From assembly GCA_003151295.1 (NCBI GenBank), contig PLXD01000288.1:1-5535 (forward strand): 5,535 nt of DNA. The letters are read 5' to 3'. Below, in pieces: positions 1-5,535 of this stretch; position 1 is the stretch's first letter; each line of letters starts with the position of its first letter. The notes beneath the pieces are model-generated. The model saw only the letters and a list, made by a program, of their open reading frames with translations. It searched no databases and had not been told where the DNA came from. Made by a program: the position numbers and the translations under genes. This DNA comes from Chitinophagaceae bacterium. Its GTDB lineage: Bacteria > Bacteroidota > Bacteroidia > Chitinophagales > Chitinophagaceae.

Positions 1-351
1 CCTGTAAGATCCGTATTGCGGCATGGGATACTCACAGCACTCTCTTCCGATGCGCCGGTCGTAAAAGATTTTAATCCTTTTAAGGGCATGGAGGCGGCGA
101 TCACAAGAAGGGACAATGAAGGCAGGTTCATCGCAGAGGCAGAAGGCATCCGGATAGAAGAAGCCCTGGCAGCTTATACGGAATCTGCGGCAAAGATCAG
201 TAATACGCCGGAGCTCGGATCGTTGCAGGCAGGCAAATTCGCCGACTTCATCATCCTTGACCGGGATCCGCTGGATACACCGGGTAGCCAACTTACCGGA
301 ATCAAAGTCCTCCAAACCTTTATCGGGGGGAAATGCGTCTGGTCCGTGTAA
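1..351 (+). CDS. Amidohydrolase, YtcJ-like (C-terminal fragment)
   Basis: This is the last 116 codons of a metal-dependent amidohydrolase; the reading frame is open from base 1, so the gene starts left of the window. The first TTG (position 16) lies inside a conserved strand and is not a believable start. Seen: a SSDAPV motif at visible residues 15-20, whose Asp matches the last metal-binding Asp of the amidohydrolase barrel; NPF-x-GMEAAITRR after it (25-36); an EEALAAYT helix (53-60); and the closing GSLQAGKFADFIILDRDPL segment (73-91), which forms the small beta-sandwich domain typical of the family. The SDAP/AAITRR/RDPL combination is that of YtcJ-type proteins (amidohydrolase 3 family), usually about 550 residues and often secreted or lipid-anchored in Bacteroidota; the N-terminus that would show this is missing. 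Substrate unknown. Family call is firm, subfamily likely. Confidence 0.85.
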   Translation, partial: PVRSVLRHGILTALSSDAPVVKDFNPFKGMEAAITRRDNEGRFIAEAEGIRIEEALAAYTESAAKISNTPELGSLQAGKFADFIILDRDPLDTPGSQLTGIKVLQTFIGGKCVWSV

Positions 352-370
352 CCTGATCCGTGTAACCTGG
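343..370 (+). repeat. 14-bp tandem duplication across the stop codon
   Basis: Two adjacent copies of TCCGTGTAACCTGA/G (343-356 and 357-370) differ only at the last base. The first copy holds the last codons and TAA stop of the amidohydrolase; the second puts an unused in-frame-looking TAA just downstream and supplies the left foot of the following hairpin. It looks like a small local duplication, with no effect on the protein. Confidence 0.8.
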
Positions 371-399
371 TCGGAATAATCCGATCGAATCAACTTTTT
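368..399 (+). terminator. Possible intrinsic terminator after the amidohydrolase
   Basis: TGGTCGGA (368-375) pairs with TCCGATCG (380-387) around a four-base loop ATAA: five Watson-Crick pairs next to the loop, then two G-U and one G-C pair. A run of five T follows at 395-399, 7 bases after the stem. This is the right place, 16 bases past the stop codon, but the stem is short and the T-run is short and not adjacent, so it would be a weak terminator. Confidence 0.4.
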
Positions 400-503
400 G
401 AGCCGGGAGCCTCAATTGGCCTGCCGGATCCTTCCGTAAACAAATTCGATCCGTCAATCGTTTATCCTGTAATTATAATCGACTGATTTTCTGAGCATAG
501 ACT

Positions 504-511
504 TATTTTTG
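504..511 (+). promoter_or_regulatory. Bacteroidota-type -7 promoter box of the NADH dehydrogenase gene
   Basis: TATTTTTG fits the Bacteroidota -7 consensus TAnnTTTG exactly. It lies 49 bases before the ATG at 561, which would give a leader of roughly 40 bases. I see no clear TTTG (-33) at the usual distance upstream; only weak T-rich sequence is there. The same octamer stands in front of ftsE. Confidence 0.55.
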
Positions 512-522
512 CAAAGTCTTTG
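512..522 (+). promoter_or_regulatory. Short palindrome over the predicted transcription start
   Basis: CAAAG-T-CTTTG is a perfect inverted repeat with a one-base centre, directly abutting the -7 box at 504-511, so it would cover the transcription start. That position suits an operator, but arms of five bases are easily found by chance and no regulator is known here. Confidence 0.2.
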
Positions 523-560
523 TAATTCCGCTTTTTAATTACCCATCAGATCGTTCAATC

Positions 561-1865
561 ATGAAAAAGATCAATACATCAGGTAAAAGGATCATCATTA
601 TCGGAGCCGGGTTTGCAGGCTTGCAACTGGCAAGAGCGATGAATGGAACGGCTTATGAAGTGTTGCTCATTGACAGGCATAATTATCACCAGTTTCAGCC
701 ATTGATGTACCAGGTGGCTACGGCGCGCCTGGAGCCTTCCAGCATATCTTTCCCGCTTAGGAAGGTGTTCCAGTACTCAAAAAATGTCAATATCAGGGTC
801 GCCGAGGTTCTGAAAGTGGAAACGACTTCGAAACTGATTCATACCTCCATCGGGGATTTCGATTATGATTACCTGGTAGTGTCATTCGGCTGCACGACCA
901 ATTATTTCGGCAATGCCAGGGTGCAGGCCAATTCCCTCCCCATGAAATCGGTTCCCCAGGCCATGGCCCTGCGCAACCGTATATTACAATCTTTCGAGGA
1001 TGCTCTCTCCGCCAAACCGGAAGAACTGCAGGCCCTGATGAACTTTGTGATCGTTGGAGGAGGACCCACGGGCGTAGAGCTGGCCGGCGCCATGGCCGAA
1101 ATGAAAAAAAATATATTGCCGAAGGATTATCCCGGCATCGATTTCAGCGAACTGGCCGTATACCTCCTTGAAGGTTCGCCCCATACGCTGAATGTCATGA
1201 GCGAGGCTTCGAAAAAGAAGTCCCAGCAATACCTTGAAGATCTGGGGGTAAAGGTGTTGACCAATACCGTTGTGGAGGATTATGACGGAGATACCGCCCA
1301 ACTTCGGGGGGGGCAGGTGATCCGTACAAAGAACCTGATCTGGGCGGCAGGGGTGATCGGTAATGTATTGAGCGGGATGCCTACGGATACCATCGTGAAG
1401 AACAACCGGTTCAGGGTAGACCGTTATTGCGAAGTAGAAGGATTAAAGGATGTATATGCCGTCGGCGATATTGCGTATATGCCCACTCCGAAATACCCCA
1501 CGGGCCACCCGCAACTGGCCAATGTCGCCATCAGCCAGGCAAAGTTCCTGGCACATAACTTTAAAAACAGGTTGAACGGGCTCCCCCTTCAGGAATTCGA
1601 GTATCATAACAAGGGATCCATGGCGACCGTGGGTAAGCGCAAGGCGGTGGTCGACTTGCCAAAATTCAGCTTCCACGGCCGGCTGGCCTGGCTGACCTGG
1701 ATGTTCGTGCACCTGATGCTGATCCTGAGCGTTAAGAACAAACTGCTCATCTTCCTGAACTGGATGATGAGCTATTTCGCCAATGACTCTACCCTGCGAC
1801 TGATGCTGCGGGCCGATCCCGAATCCTACCGGGTAAAGGTCGAAGAAGAGAAAACAGTTATGTAG
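561..1865 (+). CDS. ndh: Type II NADH:quinone oxidoreductase (NDH-2)
   Basis: A complete 434-residue FAD enzyme that oxidises NADH and reduces membrane quinone without pumping protons, acting on the inner face of the cytoplasmic membrane. Seen: the FAD-binding GAGFAG at 15-20, following IIII, with the acidic ribose-binding end LLIDRHNYHQFQPLMYQVAT at 35-54 (the HxFxPLLYxVAT signature of NDH-2); the NADH-binding GGGPTGVELAG at 166-176, including Glu173 of the GVE motif linked to NDH-2 catalysis; YAVGDIA at 299-305, the second FAD contact; GSMATVGKRKAVVD at 352-365; and a C-terminal hydrophobic/aromatic stretch at about 375-407 that is the usual amphipathic membrane anchor. Length is normal for the family. 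The ATG is chosen because the dinucleotide fold begins 10 residues later. No Shine-Dalgarno is evident. It has its own promoter-like box and is probably not co-transcribed with the gene upstream. Confidence 0.95.
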   Translation: MKKINTSGKRIIIIGAGFAGLQLARAMNGTAYEVLLIDRHNYHQFQPLMYQVATARLEPSSISFPLRKVFQYSKNVNIRVAEVLKVETTSKLIHTSIGDFDYDYLVVSFGCTTNYFGNARVQANSLPMKSVPQAMALRNRILQSFEDALSAKPEELQALMNFVIVGGGPTGVELAGAMAEMKKNILPKDYPGIDFSELAVYLLEGSPHTLNVMSEASKKKSQQYLEDLGVKVLTNTVVEDYDGDTAQLRGGQVIRTKNLIWAAGVIGNVLSGMPTDTIVKNNRFRVDRYCEVEGLKDVYAVGDIAYMPTPKYPTGHPQLANVAISQAKFLAHNFKNRLNGLPLQEFEYHNKGSMATVGKRKAVVDLPKFSFHGRLAWLTWMFVHLMLILSVKNKLLIFLNWMMSYFANDSTLRLMLRADPESYRVKVEEEKTVM

Positions 1866-1878
1866 CGCATAATTTCCT

Positions 1879-1886
1879 TATTTTTG
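1879..1886 (+). promoter_or_regulatory. Bacteroidota-type -7 promoter box of ftsE
   Basis: TATTTTTG matches TAnnTTTG exactly and sits in the 40-base gap between ndh and ftsE. The leader would be only about 13 bases before the ATG at 1906. No good TTTG is seen at -33. ftsE may therefore be transcribed both from here and by read-through from ndh. Confidence 0.5.
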
Positions 1887-1905
1887 TTTAGCATAATGCT
1901 TCTCT

Positions 1906-2598
1906 ATGGCCGAAATCATCGTCGAATTAAAGCACGCTAATATCTACCAGGGCGAAAATCTCATCCTGCAGGATGTGAATATTACCATAAACAAAGGAGA
2001 GTTCGTATACCTCGTAGGGAAAACAGGGGCCGGTAAATCCAGTCTGCTGAAGACCTTATACGGAGACCTGCCTTTAAAGGATGGAGAAGGACAGGTAGCC
2101 GGTTTCAACCTCCGGGATATGGATTGGAAAAAAGTCCCTTACCTGCGAAGGACCCTGGGCGTCGTATTTCAGGATTTTCAGTTGCTGACCGACAGTAATG
2201 TGAATGACAACCTTAAATTCGTATTGCGGGCAACCGGTTGGAAGGACGAAAGGCTGATGGTTGAAAAGATCAATGACGTGCTGGATAAAGTCGGCCTGAA
2301 ATCGAAAGGGTTCAAGATGCCCTTTGAAATGAGCGGCGGAGAACAACAACGTGTGGATATCGCCCGGGCTTTACTGAATTCTCCCAAGCTGATGCTCGCG
2401 GACGAACCTACCGGCAATCTCGATCCTGAGACTTCCGATGAGATCATGCAGTTGTTATTCCGGATCGGCAGGGACTATGGTACTTCGATTATTATGGCTA
2501 CCCATAATTATATGGTGATCAATAAATATCCCGCACGCACGCTGAAGACGGAAAGAGGCCGTGTGCTGGATAATGCTACGATCTCTACCAACAACTAG
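1906..2598 (+). CDS. ftsE: Cell division ABC ATPase FtsE
   Basis: A complete 230-residue ATPase subunit, cytoplasmic, which with membrane protein FtsX forms the complex that controls peptidoglycan hydrolases at the division septum. All ATPase motifs are present: Walker [10 protein letters not shown] at 38-46, Q-loop Gln89 in VVFQD, signature MSGGEQQR at 142-149, Walker B LMLADE at 162-167, D-loop GNLD at 170-173 and switch His200 in MATHN. The length, the short N-terminal strand ahead of Walker A, and the [13 protein letters not shown] and [10 protein letters not shown] stretches fit FtsE better than LolD or MacB ATPases, though these relatives are close. FtsX does not follow; the next gene is convergent and unrelated. 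In Bacteroidota ftsX is commonly elsewhere, so this is not evidence of damage. The ATG at 1906 gives the expected N-terminus. It ends in a polar tail (DNATISTNN). Confidence 0.85.
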   Translation: MAEIIVELKHANIYQGENLILQDVNITINKGEFVYLVGKTGAGKSSLLKTLYGDLPLKDGEGQVAGFNLRDMDWKKVPYLRRTLGVVFQDFQLLTDSNVNDNLKFVLRATGWKDERLMVEKINDVLDKVGLKSKGFKMPFEMSGGEQQRVDIARALLNSPKLMLADEPTGNLDPETSDEIMQLLFRIGRDYGTSIIMATHNYMVINKYPARTLKTERGRVLDNATISTNN

Positions 2599-2616
2599 GT
2601 TGTCGGATGATACGCT

Positions 2617-2667
2617 CATGTTCTTAAGACTTTGTTATATTCTCTAAGCTCTTGTTATGTTTTCCGG
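2617..2667 (-). repeat. Inverted copy of the 50-bp degenerate repeat
   Basis: Read on the - strand, this stretch begins CCGGAAAA and 32 bases later contains ACAAAGTCTT. The copy at 3143-3190 on the + strand begins CCGGAAA and has ACAAAGTCTT 29 bases later. By hand alignment with small gaps, about 30 of 48 bases agree, mostly in these two blocks. The outer blocks AAGACTTTGT (2626-2635) and ACAAAGTCTT (3172-3181) are perfect 10-base inverted repeats. Confidence 0.5.
2631..2663 (+). promoter_or_regulatory. Possible Bacteroidota promoter in the intergenic region
   Basis: TTTG (2631-2634), then 21 bases, then TATGTTTT (2656-2663): a -33/-7 pair with seven of the eight -7 box bases, including both unspecified ones, agreeing with TAnnTTTG (last base T, not G), at a spacing usual for the phylum. 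Transcription would start near 2669, just before the cluster of inverted repeats. It lies inside the inverted repeat copy, so the match may be incidental. Confidence 0.3.
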
Positions 2668-2668
2668 A

Positions 2669-2835
2669 CTTTGCACCTGTTGCGCAACGTCGCTGGAACT
2701 TCGTCGGAGCATCGTTCCTTGCTCCTGCTCGTTCGTAACCTTCGCTTCACTCGGTTACGACCCATCCGCATGCAGGATTGATGGCGGGATGGTGATGGAT
2801 GGGTGCTGCGGAGGCGTCGATTGCATCAACAGGCT
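2669..2835 (+). ncRNA. Candidate structured small RNA, unknown family
   Basis: A closing stem CCTGTTG (2676-2682) with CAACAGG (2827-2833) encloses three local hairpins: GGAGCA (2706-2711) with TGCTCC (2720-2725); TCGTAACC (2733-2740) with GGTTACGA (2753-2760); and CCATCCGC (2762-2769) with GCGGGATGG (2784-2792), one bulge. Alternatives compete: ACCCATCC (2760-2767) with GGATGGGT (2797-2804), and GGAAC (2695-2699) with GTTCC (2714-2718). A self-complementary decamer GTTGCGCAAC sits at 2679-2688. A promoter-like pair ends just before 2669. I recognise no known RNA (not tmRNA, RNase P, SRP or tRNA). Orientation is inferred from the promoter-like pair only; the stems could equally be DNA-level repeats. 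Confidence 0.2.
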
Positions 2836-2940
2836 TCAAGTCTGAAAGACATTCATAAGTCTGCGGAATTGCAGCATCGCCTCATTGCAAGAGGATCTCA
2901 TTTCGAATGTCGGTCGTTATTAAATTACCCAATGCAGGTC

Positions 2941-2959
2941 TCGCCCAATCCGAGGGCGA
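2941..2959. repeat. Short inverted repeat
   Basis: TCGCCC (2941-2946) and GGGCGA (2954-2959) are perfect inverted repeats around a seven-base loop. There is no T-tract on either side, so it is not a terminator. On its own it could be chance. Confidence 0.4.
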
Positions 2960-3016
2960 CAACGGTAATATATCGTGAGAGGTCGCCTTATCGAGCGAAC
3001 CCATTTGCAATTACAA

Positions 3017-3050
3017 GATATAGCCCGGCAAACGCAAGACACAAAATCAC
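3017..3050 (+). repeat. Weak third copy of the degenerate repeat
   Basis: GATATAG (3017-3023) followed by CCCGGCAAACGCAAG resembles GATATAG-TTCCGGAAACCGAATT at 3134 onward; about 24 of 34 bases agree with one gap, by hand count. It lies 68 bases before the next copy rather than 50, so the array is irregular. Confidence 0.3.
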
Positions 3051-3076
3051 GCTGTACGACTTCGCGAGGTACAGCG
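3050..3076. repeat. Perfect 8-bp inverted repeat
   Basis: CGCTGTAC (3050-3057) and GTACAGCG (3069-3076) pair perfectly around an 11-base loop GACTTCGCGAG. No T-run follows on either strand, which argues against a simple intrinsic terminator. It may be a hairpin of a transcript or a protein-binding site; function unknown. Confidence 0.5.
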
Positions 3077-3083
3077 CCGACGC

Positions 3084-3183
3084 GATGTATTACCGGGAAA
3101 CGAATTGAAACAGGACTCATAATAAAGTCTTTCGATATAGTTCCGGAAACCGAATTGCACCAGAACACCTGACAAAGTCTTTT
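3084..3183 (+). repeat. Imperfect tandem repeat, two 50-bp units
   Basis: Units at 3084-3133 and 3134-3183 align without gaps at an offset of exactly 50; from CCGG at 3093 and 3143 about 36 of 48 bases agree by hand count. Shared blocks are CCGG, CGAATTG, AAAGTCTTT and GA-ATA. A further partial trace (GATATACCAGGGGGTAATTCGAATGG, split by changes) may follow at 3194-3217. The repeats stop just short of the glycosyltransferase stop codon at 3231. Confidence 0.6.
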
Positions 3184-3230
3184 GACATACAGGGATATAC
3201 CAGGGGGTAATTCGAATGGCAGGCGTTATA

Positions 3231-4385
3231 CTATGGACTGACCGGCCTTCTCACGGGTGGCTGCCAGATCCATTCAATAAGACGCCTGGCATTGCGCTCA
3301 TTATTGAATTTGTTTTTCAATAAGGTTCCTCTTGCTTCCAATTCCCTGGTGGTAAAGGGCTGGTTGTACAGGCTGAGAATAAGTTGCCTGATGTCTTCCG
3401 CACCGGACGCCACATGACAGGCATCTTCCAGACCGCTGCATTTCACTGCTTCTTCATTGACCACACAATGCCGTCCGTTATAAAGAGCATTCAGCAATTT
3501 CAATTTTATCCCGGTGCAGTTGAAAGAGGGAAGGACATTGATCTGCGCCTTGGAGATCAGGTCCTGCATCTCTTCTTCTGTGGGATTGGCAATCAGGCAG
3601 GCTTGCGGATACCGGCCTACCAGTCGCTGAAGTCGCGCCGAAGGATTTTTACCGGTAATGACCAGTGGCACTTCAAGATACTTAAAGACTTTTTTCAACA
3701 GCCAGACGACGGCTTGCTCATTTTCGGCTACGGAAAGATTCCCATGATAGAGGCAGAAACAGCCATTTCCTTCTTTTCCGGAAGTGTCTTTGAAAGGGAG
3801 GAATACCGGCAACAGGAATATATGCTCCGCACCGAACTCCTGGCGATACAGATCGGTGTCCTGCTGCGATACGGACAGGATCAGGACCTTATTGGCGATT
3901 TGCTTTTCGTACTTGCGCAATAAATGGCTCTCGTGCCAGTAATAAAGCTTTCTGAACAGAGATCTCTCCGCAAGGTAGAGCTGCCGGTAATAGCGGTATT
4001 CCACGTTATGCAGGCGCAGAATGATATTTCTATCCTTAAATCGCTCATCATTCAACAGGTACGTGCAATGAATGCCTTCCAGGAGCACCGGGTAATCGTC
4101 AGCTAATAAATTCTCGACCAATTGACCGTTTGATCGCGAACAAACAATGTAGGGGAGCTTATGAGAAAATCCTTTATGTCCCTGGCAACGAGGGTAATAA
4201 TTCACTTCGACGCAATAGTTATTCAATTCCGGCTGTTCCCCCCGTCCGTATTCAAAGCAATGCAGGTGGATTTGGATGCCTGCAGCAAAGAGGGAACTCA
4301 TCTTGTAGAAAAGATCAAAAACGCCCCCATAATCCACCGGATAAGGCGTATCCAGGCAAACAATATGCAGGTGCTTGTCTTTCAT
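3231..4385 (-). CDS. Glycosyltransferase, GT-B fold
   Basis: A complete 384-residue cytoplasmic glycosyltransferase, probably using a nucleotide-sugar donor to extend a lipid-linked or surface glycan; sugar and acceptor cannot be told. Seen: an N-terminal acceptor domain opening HIVCLDTPYPVDYGGVFD (7-24), with the Gly-Gly loop usual in this fold; LLEGIHCTYLL (101-111) and LRLHNVEYRYYRQLY (123-137), typical of the Bacteroidota branch; the C-terminal donor domain from about residue 211 (LYHGNLSVAENEQAVVWLL, 212-230), VITGKNP (242-248), and GIKLKLLNALYNGRHCVVNEE (292-312) in the place of the donor-binding helix. The usual E-x7-E glutamates are not obvious, so activity by the retaining GT4 model is uncertain. 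No signal peptide or membrane segment. The ATG lies 6 bases after the stop of the preceding glycosyltransferase, so both share a transcript. Confidence 0.85.
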   Translation of the reverse strand: MKDKHLHIVCLDTPYPVDYGGVFDLFYKMSSLFAAGIQIHLHCFEYGRGEQPELNNYCVEVNYYPRCQGHKGFSHKLPYIVCSRSNGQLVENLLADDYPVLLEGIHCTYLLNDERFKDRNIILRLHNVEYRYYRQLYLAERSLFRKLYYWHESHLLRKYEKQIANKVLILSVSQQDTDLYRQEFGAEHIFLLPVFLPFKDTSGKEGNGCFCLYHGNLSVAENEQAVVWLLKKVFKYLEVPLVITGKNPSARLQRLVGRYPQACLIANPTEEEMQDLISKAQINVLPSFNCTGIKLKLLNALYNGRHCVVNEEAVKCSGLEDACHVASGAEDIRQLILSLYNQPFTTRELEARGTLLKNKFNNERNARRLIEWIWQPPVRRPVSP

Positions 4386-4391
4386 CTATAC

Positions 4392-5535
4392 TTAACTCAT
4401 TTGTTCCTCAACTTGTTTAAAAATGTCTGTAACTATTTTGCTTTCTTTTTCCCAATTTAGTTCCAGCCGTAGTTTCCGGGTATTTTCCGACCATTTTTCC
4501 AGTTGGCGTTCATCCCCGAGCATTTCCCGGATGCGGTCAGCGATATGCTTCGGGTCGTGATTTTCAATAAAATCGCCGACCTGGTATTCATTCACGATCT
4601 TTTCCAGTTCCACCAGGCGGCTCACTAACACCGGTACGCCGCAATGCAGATAATCGAAGATCTTATTCGGCAGGCCGTACAGGTGGTTAATATTCGTGGG
4701 TTTGTCGAGTGATAACCCGAGATGAGCCTGCCGGGTAACGGCGCGGAGTATTTCAAAAGGCTGCTTCGGGAGGATCGTGATCCTGTCCGTTAATGCCTGA
4801 TCGTTGACCAGGGTAACGATCTGATCGAAAATATCGCCGCCGCCGATGATCAGGAGATGGAATTGCCCGGGATCCAGGTATTGCATCGACAGCACCAGTT
4901 CTTCCACCCCTCTCTCCGGATTGATGCCCGCTCCCTGGAACAGCAAAATTTTTCTATCGTGCGGGATCTTATTTTGAATGGCGGTCGGCAGTAGGGCGCC
5001 GGATTCCTCCACTTGCAGATAAGGCACATTACGGACCGCCTTCAGCTCTTTTTGATAATCCTTCCTGTACAATTCGCAAAAGGAATCGCAGATCGTATAG
5101 ATATGCTGAACCTTTGGAAAAATAAAAGCCTCGATGGCCTGCCATACTTTTTTAACAAAGGGTCTGCCCGCAAGTTCCGGCATGCCCAGGAAGTATTCGT
5201 GTGTATCATATACCAAGGGCTTTCCCCGGATCCGGGATGCGAGATAACAGGCAGGCATTACATCCAGGTCATTGCCTAAAATCCTATCCGTTCGCATGAA
5301 CAGGAGCCGGAAAAAAGTTCGCAGGTTGAACTCCGCATAAAAAAAAATCTTTTTCTGAAACAGCATCGTAATGCGGCGAGCCGTATACGTTCTTGCCGAA
5401 AGAGGCAGGCTCTTGCTTTTTTTAGACCCGATCAGGGTGATCAAATGACCATTCTCCTGCAGGGTCCGGCAGACCTTATGCACCCGTTGGTCGGTGACCA
5501 GGTCAGATATTACGACAACGACAATCCGTTTAGCG
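4392..5535 (-). CDS. Glycosyltransferase family 4 (N-terminus cut by window edge)
   Basis: At least 380 residues are visible; the 5' end lies beyond the right edge. The frame stays open from the internal GTG at 5483 to 5535 and reads KRIVVVVISDLVTDQRVHKVC (visible residues 2-22), the conserved first strand and loop of GT4 enzymes, so the GTG is not the start. Seen: YDTHEYF (109-115) in the acceptor domain; LFQGAGINPERGVEELV (198-214) opening the donor domain; LIIGGGD (228-234); and GLPNKIFDYLHCGVPVLVS (287-305) with Glu309 just after, the nucleotide-sugar site. The first residue of the E-x7-E pair is Asp (FDY), a change often seen in relatives. Probably transfers a sugar to a growing polysaccharide. 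First visible gene of a - strand operon with the next glycosyltransferase, and likely part of a longer cluster to the right. Confidence 0.9.
   Translation of the reverse strand, partial: AKRIVVVVISDLVTDQRVHKVCRTLQENGHLITLIGSKKSKSLPLSARTYTARRITMLFQKKIFFYAEFNLRTFFRLLFMRTDRILGNDLDVMPACYLASRIRGKPLVYDTHEYFLGMPELAGRPFVKKVWQAIEAFIFPKVQHIYTICDSFCELYRKDYQKELKAVRNVPYLQVEESGALLPTAIQNKIPHDRKILLFQGAGINPERGVEELVLSMQYLDPGQFHLLIIGGGDIFDQIVTLVNDQALTDRITILPKQPFEILRAVTRQAHLGLSLDKPTNINHLYGLPNKIFDYLHCGVPVLVSRLVELEKIVNEYQVGDFIENHDPKHIADRIREMLGDERQLEKWSENTRKLRLELNWEKESKIVTDIFKQVEEQMS

Larger units (their letters stand above)
2599..3230. other. 632-base convergent intergenic region, no protein gene seen
   Basis: The region lies between the stop codons of ftsE (+) and the nearer glycosyltransferase (-). 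Open frames of 60-100 codons exist (for example 2657-2845 and 2803-3108), but they overlap one another, are rich in Arg, Cys and His, and match no family I recognise, so I do not call them genes. The region contains instead several perfect inverted repeats, a promoter-like pair at 2631-2663, and a degenerate repeat family in both orientations; each is listed separately. I find no convincing intrinsic terminator for either converging operon. Confidence 0.8.

Noticed and set aside
16..18. TTG as the start of the amidohydrolase
   Set aside because: The frame is open to base 1 and the remaining protein is only the end of a much longer family fold.
403..427. Hairpin CCGG ... CCGG as terminator of the amidohydrolase
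   Set aside because: The stem is broken by a mismatch and bulge and no T-tract follows; the hairpin at 368-387 is better placed.
2664..2673. CAAAGTCCGG on the - strand, resembling the RNase P RNA core GAGGAAAGTCCGG
   Set aside because: Only nine bases agree, and the rest of an RNase P RNA would have to run into ftsE, where its other conserved blocks are absent.
2657..2845. Open frame of 62 codons on the + strand
   Set aside because: Starts and ends within the inverted-repeat cluster, is rich in Cys and Arg, matches no family and overlaps another open frame; looks like chance.
2803..3108. Open frame of 101 codons on the + strand
   Set aside because: Composition is unlike the neighbouring genes, it runs through hairpins and the start of the repeat array, and other frames are also open here. 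No domain recognised.
2599..3230. CRISPR array or tRNA/rRNA gene in the intergenic region
   Set aside because: Repeats are degenerate with no spacers, and no T-loop, anticodon arm or rRNA signature is present on either strand.
3384..3923. 179-codon open frame on the + strand
   Set aside because: Lies antisense inside a well-supported glycosyltransferase gene and shows no domain of its own.
5481..5483. GTG as the start of the right-hand glycosyltransferase
   Set aside because: Conserved GT4 N-terminal sequence continues in frame up to the window edge.

Overview
The window looks like chromosomal DNA of a Bacteroidota bacterium, probably near the Chitinophagales. Three things suggest this. Two genes have a TAnnTTTG-type -7 promoter box just upstream, start codons lack a clear Shine-Dalgarno sequence, and the protein types fit (a YtcJ-like amidohydrolase, an FtsE with no FtsX beside it, and two GT-B glycosyltransferases with Bacteroidota-like motifs). 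The placement rests on motif recognition only; no database search was possible.

Layout. Positions 1-351 hold the C-terminal end of an amidohydrolase on the + strand. A 14-bp tandem duplication covers its stop codon, and a hairpin plus T-tract follows as a likely terminator. After an AT-rich spacer with a promoter-like box comes a complete type II NADH:quinone oxidoreductase (561-1865, +). Forty bases later, with its own -7 box, is a complete FtsE-type ABC ATPase (1906-2598, +). Two glycosyltransferase genes lie on the - strand (3231-4385, and 4392 to beyond the right edge), 6 bases apart and clearly one operon. It reads toward ftsE, so the two groups converge.

Between the converging stop codons lies a 632-base stretch (2599-3230) with no convincing protein gene but much structure. 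It has a promoter-like TTTG/TATGTTTT pair, a cluster of inverted repeats that could fold into a branched RNA about 165 nt long, and a degenerate 50-bp repeat in tandem on the right with an inverted copy on the left. The outermost 10 bases of these repeats are perfect inverted repeats 556 bp apart end to end. This is the only part of the window that looks undescribed. A non-autonomous mobile-element remnant and a small RNA locus are both possible, and neither is proven.

Function. NDH-2 feeds electrons from NADH to the quinone pool. FtsE powers FtsX-dependent control of peptidoglycan hydrolysis at the division site. The glycosyltransferase pair probably builds a surface or secreted polysaccharide and is likely the tail of a longer cluster beyond the right edge. 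Nothing shows that these units act together; they look like ordinary chromosomal neighbours.
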